Part shown: positions 58,101 to 64,000 of the stretch, piece after piece
Position numbering within the stretch: position 1 is the first letter of the stretch
Layout: each line of letters opens with the position of its first letter
Assembly (NCBI GenBank): GCA_016165875.1
Contig: JABBOT010000080.1
Coordinates: forward strand, 16,588,572 to 16,652,571
From: Acanthopleura granulata
Taxonomy: Eukaryota > Mollusca > Polyplacophora > Chitonida > Chitonidae
Length of the DNA: 64,000 nucleotides
Direction of reading: 5' to 3'
Position numbers and translations under genes: made by a program
Notes under the pieces: model-generated
Told to the model about the DNA's origin: nothing
What the model saw: only the letters and a program-made list of their open reading frames with translations
The model's database searches: none

Positions 58101-61100
58101 GTTTCAGACATCTTTGGGCTTTAGGGGTAATCCTGATGTTTAACTAGGCTGGTTGTCATTGGTTGTGTGGATAACCACCCCAGCCTACAACAAGCTACAC
58201 ACAGCTACACTTACCGCTACCTTCAGCTCTTTATAGTACAGGTACAAACATACATGTATACTAGGTGCTCATAACGAGACCCTCTGCTTGAACTGCCAAC
58301 ATAGCCCAGGCCGTGGCAGACATAATTATAAATCCTTTCTGACAGGAACACTCCCGCATCAGCTCAACCTTTCAGAAGCAATCAGAGTTTCTTTTTCTGC
58401 CAACGGAGAAAACAGGCTTGTGAGACACGGGTTAAGTTTAAAAGCTGGCCGTTTCTGTGTCTGTTAGGACATTTTAACTGCTCGATGGCATATTTAAACG
58501 AAGGCTGAAGTTGCCCCAAGACTAATGAAGCTTTGTGAGTAATGACCAGGCCCTGGGTGCTTCTGTTGTTTACTTATAACACATTATGCCAGTCTAATCC
58601 AATCAAAACGCTTCGGACTGATTTCTCAGAACAGCAGGCTATCTGATGACAACTACTCGATAAACGTCATGGAAATTCGTCTGTTCAGCCACTAACATGT
58701 AAACCAGAGGTACAAGGAAGCCTCAGTCACACTGTACATACAAATGCATCTCACAAACCAGACAAGTTAATATCCTGCCACTCAATCACTCAATCACTTA
58801 CAAACACCCAAGCACACAAAGTGAAGACATCACATACTGTTCACAATACACAGACATGTATGCATTTACTACTGGCTCTCTCAGTGATATTGTTGCAAGC
58901 TGAAAAACATAAAAGTGCTCTATCAGAATTTCCATCAATATTTGAAGAGCACCACGAGCCAACATCAGGAAATAAAACAGAGCGAGATATATACTTTGTC
59001 TGTGGTGGAATCTGTGCATTAATGCACTGTTGTTATTCTCTCTGATGGAAAAACTCTCCCAACATTAGACATTCGTGAGATCTTCAAACTAACTGATAAC
59101 AGTATTGGCTAACACTGGCTTGTGGATTCCAACATGGATGACTGCTTTCTGTTTTGCTGAAGGTATATATGCTTAATAAGCTTAGTCCAAAATATGACAT
59201 AACCCATACTCTGATAAGAAATTCACATGTGACAGATATCAAAATGCTTTAATGCTAGTATAAGATAACATGTAAGGGGGGGGAGGGGGCAATTATATTT
59301 CTGTTGTTAATGCCTGGAATGTTGGAATAGTTCCTTGCACAGAATATTTACTGTTTATATATATGCTGCTCTTTTAATCACACACATCAGGTAGATGTTT
59401 ATAAGACTGCTTGTTTACTTGATTTCTGTTTAATTACAAACCTAAAAATTTTTCATTTATATTATGGCAGTTAACTTTATGAAGTAGAGGAAACCTCAGT
59501 GCCCAGATTGAAAAACAGTTAATGAATAAATGTTTCAATCATCTTTACTGCATTTAACTCAGTATCAATGCTTGAAAGAGTATCAAAACACAGCCATAGA
59601 ACCATTACCTGCCTTTCAAAATCACGGCCACTTTGTACAGACTCCATTACAGTTACACAATACTGACATGAACTAAACTGGAAATCTCGTAAATTTTCGT
59701 AAATTGGAACGAGGTGAAGACCGATCCCTAGGCGCTGTACATGTATCTTGTCGGGTCAATCTGAGGTACTCATGAAATACCTGGAATACTTACATGCACT
59801 TAATCTGCTAAGAGCAAGATCTAATTTAATCCTAATGGACAGAGTGATGATGTCATTCATAGGCCTTTGCACCGGGTCATGTCTCCTGTCTGAATTTATT
59901 CTCCCGTATTCTGATTTCACGAATACCGTAATGACATCACCAAAATTCTAAAAAAATGTGACATAATTTCTGTTATCATCTAGCATGTTGTGTTTGTATC
60001 ATGGAGAAAAGAAATCAATCATTTCAAACGACCAGTGTAAACCAGCAGAGCATTTCCAACAGGACGCCATGGTAACAAACATTCCTATATTTACACCCCA
60101 AAAAAAGGCTTGCCATGATGCTTGTCACTTCAGGGAGTAGGCTGAAAACGTTCCCGTATAAAAGGAAGCAGAGACAGTCAATACAGACTCTAAATGCCAC
60201 TGCGTGAACATCAAAAAAGAAAAAGAAGGAAAACAAAAAAACACATAGCAATGTGTAGGTGACTTTGGGGAAAATGTCCTTTACCAACGAGAAGTGATAT
60301 TATTAATGGTAGCTGCACCATTCCATCCACTTTAGTCACAAATCAATATCTGAATTTGTGCTGTCGTGTTTTTGTGAAACACCATTAACCCATCCACCAA
60401 CCGATGCATCACAAATGCTTGTGATTTGAAGATGCCCCCTCCTCTGGCCTGCCCCTGAAGACAACAGCTGTTCACCAGAACTCAGTTGTCACATTTGCTG
60501 GATATTTAGAGATTATCCCTATCAACTCCCCTCACCCCCACCCAAACAGAGCAATTCTCTAAGGAATACACTTCCTGCGGGCAACTTCAAGTAAATGACG
60601 AATTGCTGAGAGTTCTGGTTATGTTTAAAACCTGCGCAGCTAAAATGGCTAACTGGATAATTTAACGCTGAAACAATGGTGCAGGCCTAAACATTTTGCA
60701 CCGTGAATTTGAGCCCTGAAGAATTCCGTAAAATCATTCAAGTAAACATAAACAAGTTGGTTATACATATACAATTACCTACATATGACGGTTGTCATTT
60801 ATCTGCAGTTTCTTCAAGAATCGCCTTGTTGACTGTGATGAATGAGAATGACAATTAAGAAATCCCCGTAGTAGGACAATATTAGAATCAGCACATAATG
60901 CTTTAGTTCACTATATTACTGTACACCTGCACTCATGCCACTATGTGCATTATGACAGAAATTTTTCTAGCCTCCACTAATGTCCAAACTCCTTCTGATT
61001 ATACATGCAAATAAGCCTCAGAGGGCATGGTGAATTTGTGAGCACCATTTGCGTTGTATTTTTTCCCCGGACGTTATTCAATGTACAATAGTTTAAGCAA

Positions 61101-62189
61101 ACAGGTTAACTAGAGGAAAAAATCCAAATAATTTAATTACTGCAGGCTATAAAAGCCCAGTCCATCGGGCCATGAGCTCGCAATCTTCCTTCCCAGCCTA
61201 CATTCTCAGCTTTAATGCCTGTCCAGGCATCTGCAGATTGTCATTTTAAATCTGTGTAATCCACCCAATGAATTTCCATCATATAATTATATCCAGTTGA
61301 CTTGAGCAATGGGAGTGCTTACATAGTTTTTATATTCTGCTGTTTTTATTTTCTATTTCTCGTTGCTCTGCGTTCAAGAGGGTAAATCACAATTACCTTC
61401 GGGCAATCCAAGACAATCTCCCGGCCGACTAACTGGAAGCAACTTCCTCGGCTTTAAGCCACCGAAATCCTCCGTTCTCGTTCAATGAGCCGGACAAATT
61501 TAATTTACCTAGCACATATTGCCCAACTCGCTGAGAATCAATTGGCTAATTTTCGTGGACTCTCTCGCAGAGGCATGATGGACCATTTATCAAGAGCCAA
61601 TAGTTCCAAGAGAGGCGCTTTAGCGGCCAGTGAGTCCCCGTTATCATTTCCTGCACGTTTTGGCAAAAACCCTCCTCCAGTGGCATGGGGATACTTCCAG
61701 GGCCCTTCATCCCTTGTCCATTTCATCTTCTTACCCTACTCCAGCCTAATCCCTACAAATACACTTCTGTACTTATGCAGGATATATAAACTTGCACATG
61801 GTCTGCTGGGACCTGGGGGGGCATCAATAAAACGTCCCCCCCCCCCTCCCAGTCCTGTTAACAGTAGATCCTACTTGTGTAGCATGGCAATGCATCCCAA
61901 TGAGCCGCCTGGTCCAGACCTATCACTGCTCAATTTACCACCGGGAAATGACTTATTACAATGCCTTATTGCTTTGTGCAGCCTTGGAACAGTTTGTGTG
62001 AATGTAATAAAGAGTTGGGATAAACAGAGATCCTTCCATGTGTTTTTACCCACTGTTATTTCATGTTTTGCATATGCATTGGTAAGTGTAAGACTGGATG
62101 TTTCCCACCATTTCCCATATGATAACAACTGCACATCTAGAGTCGAACCAAGAAATTGGACACATTACACATTTACATATACATATATT

Positions 62190-62340
62190 TGTCCTTATTG
62201 CAGTTGATTTGATCCAGTGGATGAGGTTGCAGACTTGAATCCAGATTCAACTACTTTGGTTGCTGTTTTATGCCTGAGGTTTAGCCAGTCATCTGGCAAA
62301 GGGACTGGTTTGCTCTGCTGGCGCTACATTTACACTTAAT
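62190..62340 (+). repeat. Possible SINE fragment
   Basis: GATCCAGTGGATGAGGTTGC, a B-box-like TTGAATCCAGATTCAAC, then CAGTCATCTGGCAAAGGGAC. The order suggests a tRNA-derived head with part of a body, but there is no second good copy here to confirm it. Confidence 0.3.
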
Positions 62341-63479
62341 TTTAAACCTTGATACTCTTGTAATATCGAAAATTCTTGAGTATGATATATTAAACAAAGC
62401 AAACAAATGTATAAACTTGCATCAAACTGAGGCTTACATAGGGTCTATCGAAGGTTAACCAGAGTGATTATATACCTGTAGACGTACTGTTTCTTCAGGA
62501 ATGTTATACAATCACAGATCTAACGTTTTGGGGATAAAAACGCTTCTAAAAATACCACCTGCTGTGATTGTGCACTCGATTCTCGCGCTTACCTTTTGAC
62601 GGCACAACTAGCCTAAATAAAGCACCTCAATGATCTGTCATAACTGAACTTCTTCCCTTCAGGCTAAATGACTTAAACATTCTATCATTGGGGAGTCTGA
62701 CTAAATCTGCTGACTTGTGGCTGTATAATATCCGAACACCAGCCAACAGTGCCAGTGAAATCAAAGGACAGAGCAGAAAAAACCCACTCCAGAAACAATG
62801 CAAGCTTTCACATTGAAGATAAAAGCCACCTTCAGCCCGCTAACGTACTTCTGGGTTAGAGGAATGCAACCTAGCAACTTGCAAACACTTACCGCATTAA
62901 CAAAGTTAATTTTGTTAATGAACATTTCAGTTTGGCACAACCTCAAGTCTAGGTGATGTATGTACTGTTTATTTGACAGAGTTGGCTGAGAGTATGTCTG
63001 GGGATCACTGTAGACTATCAATAACACTTTTACAGTGGGGGGGGGGGACTACAACAGAAGACACAGGAAACATCTTAACAGCAGGAAAATTTTACAATAA
63101 GAACAGAAAGTGTAGGATGCAGTGTTCAAATATTCAATTGTAGAAGGTGATTTCAGTGGGTTTCTAAATAATTTACATGTAATAAGTATTGCCAAAACTT
63201 TCTAACTGTACTTTCCTCCAGTTCTAAAAACTCGTAAGTTGAATTTGTTCATTAAATCAAAACTATTGCCTGATTTAATACACAAACAACATGTACATTT
63301 AATGTTATAATACATATGTCAAACTGAAGGTTTAAGGTTCATATGATGATGGTCAGGGAGTCACCAGCCAAAATGAAAAACAATCTGATACTTTAGGCTA
63401 ATGAATTTCCCAACCCCTGGTTCTGTTGCTCCACCCTAGCCTCTTAGCTTCCCATCAACTCCAGTTCATCCCAATGAAA

Positions 63480-63530
63480 CATCTGACATGTGACATCTAA
63501 CCTCTGACACCTGACCTCTGACATGGCCAT
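63480..63530. repeat. Short degenerate (about 10 bp) CTCTGACAT-type repeat
   Basis: Five imperfect copies of the motif C(T/A)(T/C)CTGACA(T/C) in a row (CATCTGACATGTGACATCTA and following). Low complexity, no coding meaning. Confidence 0.5.
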
Positions 63531-64000
63531 TTTACCCTCTGTACACTCAATCCTTCATCACTAATTGTCTACAAGCTAGCTGATTAGAACACTGTCAGAT
63601 ATGTCAGGTTGGACAACCCTGCTGAGACTCTGGGTGGGTCACATTTCAGACTTACACCCCCTACCCTTGGCCAGATTACACAGTTCTATCCCCTGACCAC
63701 CCCCCAGAGAGCTAGCTCCATCTCTCCCTGCCCGCTACCACAGCCACACTTGGAAAACACTCCAGAGGTCACAACTTACACATTCTTCTAGTTAAGTAGT
63801 GTTAAGTACTTCAATGTTTAAGCCTTGGAGTGATAAATTCTGGAAGCGATCATGGAAGTTAAGATTGTACTAAGAATGATGTGTCAATTTCCAGTCTTGG
63901 TCAGCTTAACTGTCAGTCTGTCAAGTAAAACCCACCATCAGTCATTCTCATAACATAATGTAACATTTGTTTTTATTTCACTCTAACATCCATGTAACAA

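Larger units (their letters stand above)
44752..64000 (-). other. Probable 5' Eph intron (more than 19 kb) with no recognisable exon
   Basis: The expected upstream exons (signal peptide, then a short exon encoding the V.LLD....GELGW-like stretch ending in Gly) were looked for at candidate minus-strand donors (for example near 45900, 58210, 59590, 61390 and 62590) and none fitted. The interval holds tRNA-like SINE remnants, poly-C/G runs (47410, 59276, 61838, 63036) and A-rich runs. A 240-codon plus frame at 61485-62207 contains a poly-C-derived Pro run and nothing recognisable. The region could also hold the Eph promoter and an unrelated upstream gene I failed to see. Confidence 0.5.

Noticed and set aside
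58198..58240. Minus-strand GTAAGT donor at about 58215 considered as an Eph exon end
   Set aside because: The upstream frame (YKELKVA) has no signal-peptide or GELGW-like content.
61485..62207. A 240-codon open frame on the plus strand, the second longest in the window
   Set aside because: No recognisable domain or motif. Part of it is a poly-C run read as proline, composition changes abruptly inside it, and it lies in what is probably an Eph intron. A transcript or homologue would be needed.

Overview
The window looks like animal nuclear DNA, most likely from a lophotrochozoan and probably a mollusc. Short coding blocks bounded by GT/AG splice sites are separated by long AT-rich introns. 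Several copies of a SINE are present whose 3' part (GCTGGCCGCCGTCGT, then ATTCTTGAGTACGGCGTAAAA) I know from mollusc genomes. There are no operons, no bacterial-style gene packing and no CRISPR arrays. I cannot name the species.

Two protein-coding genes can be supported, both on the minus strand and both cut by the window edges. (1) 1-10.4 kb: the 5' end of a secreted or GPI-anchored alkaline phosphatase. Exon 1 carries a signal peptide, exon 2 the first metal-binding motif and exon 3 the catalytic serine. The first intron is about 8.3 kb. The remaining exons lie off the left edge. A TATA-like box sits about 260 bases upstream of the start codon. (2) 20.4-44.75 kb, continuing off the right edge: an Eph receptor tyrosine kinase. 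I traced 16 phase-matched constitutive exons plus one probable 42-nt cassette exon. They encode, in order, the ephrin-binding domain, Cys-rich/EGF-like region, two fibronectin III domains, transmembrane helix, juxtamembrane segment, complete kinase domain, SAM domain and a hydrophobic C-terminal tail. Only the signal peptide and the short stretch before the ephrin-binding domain are missing; I found no convincing exon for them in the 19.2 kb to the right edge, so the first intron seen is very long.

Layout: 1-10.1 kb, phosphatase exons and introns with small tandem repeats and a 30-nt perfect palindrome. 10.1-17.3 kb, intergenic DNA rich in SINE fragments, a six-copy 44-bp array, a 48-bp array and a 568-bp fold-back element. 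17.3-20.4 kb, probable Eph 3'UTR. 20.4-31 kb, the compact intracellular, transmembrane and FN3 half of Eph. 31-44 kb, the Cys-rich exon and a 10-kb intron before the ephrin-binding exon. 44.75-64 kb, a large 5' Eph intron with no recognisable exon but several complex-sequence stretches that might be conserved regulatory elements.

The two genes are neighbours in tandem, Eph upstream of the phosphatase. Nothing in the sequence suggests that they act together: one is a juxtacrine guidance receptor, the other an extracellular phosphomonoesterase. I found no evidence of a wholly new gene system. The strongest candidate novelty is the juxtamembrane cassette exon of the Eph gene, followed by the lineage-specific intron positions and the fold-back element.
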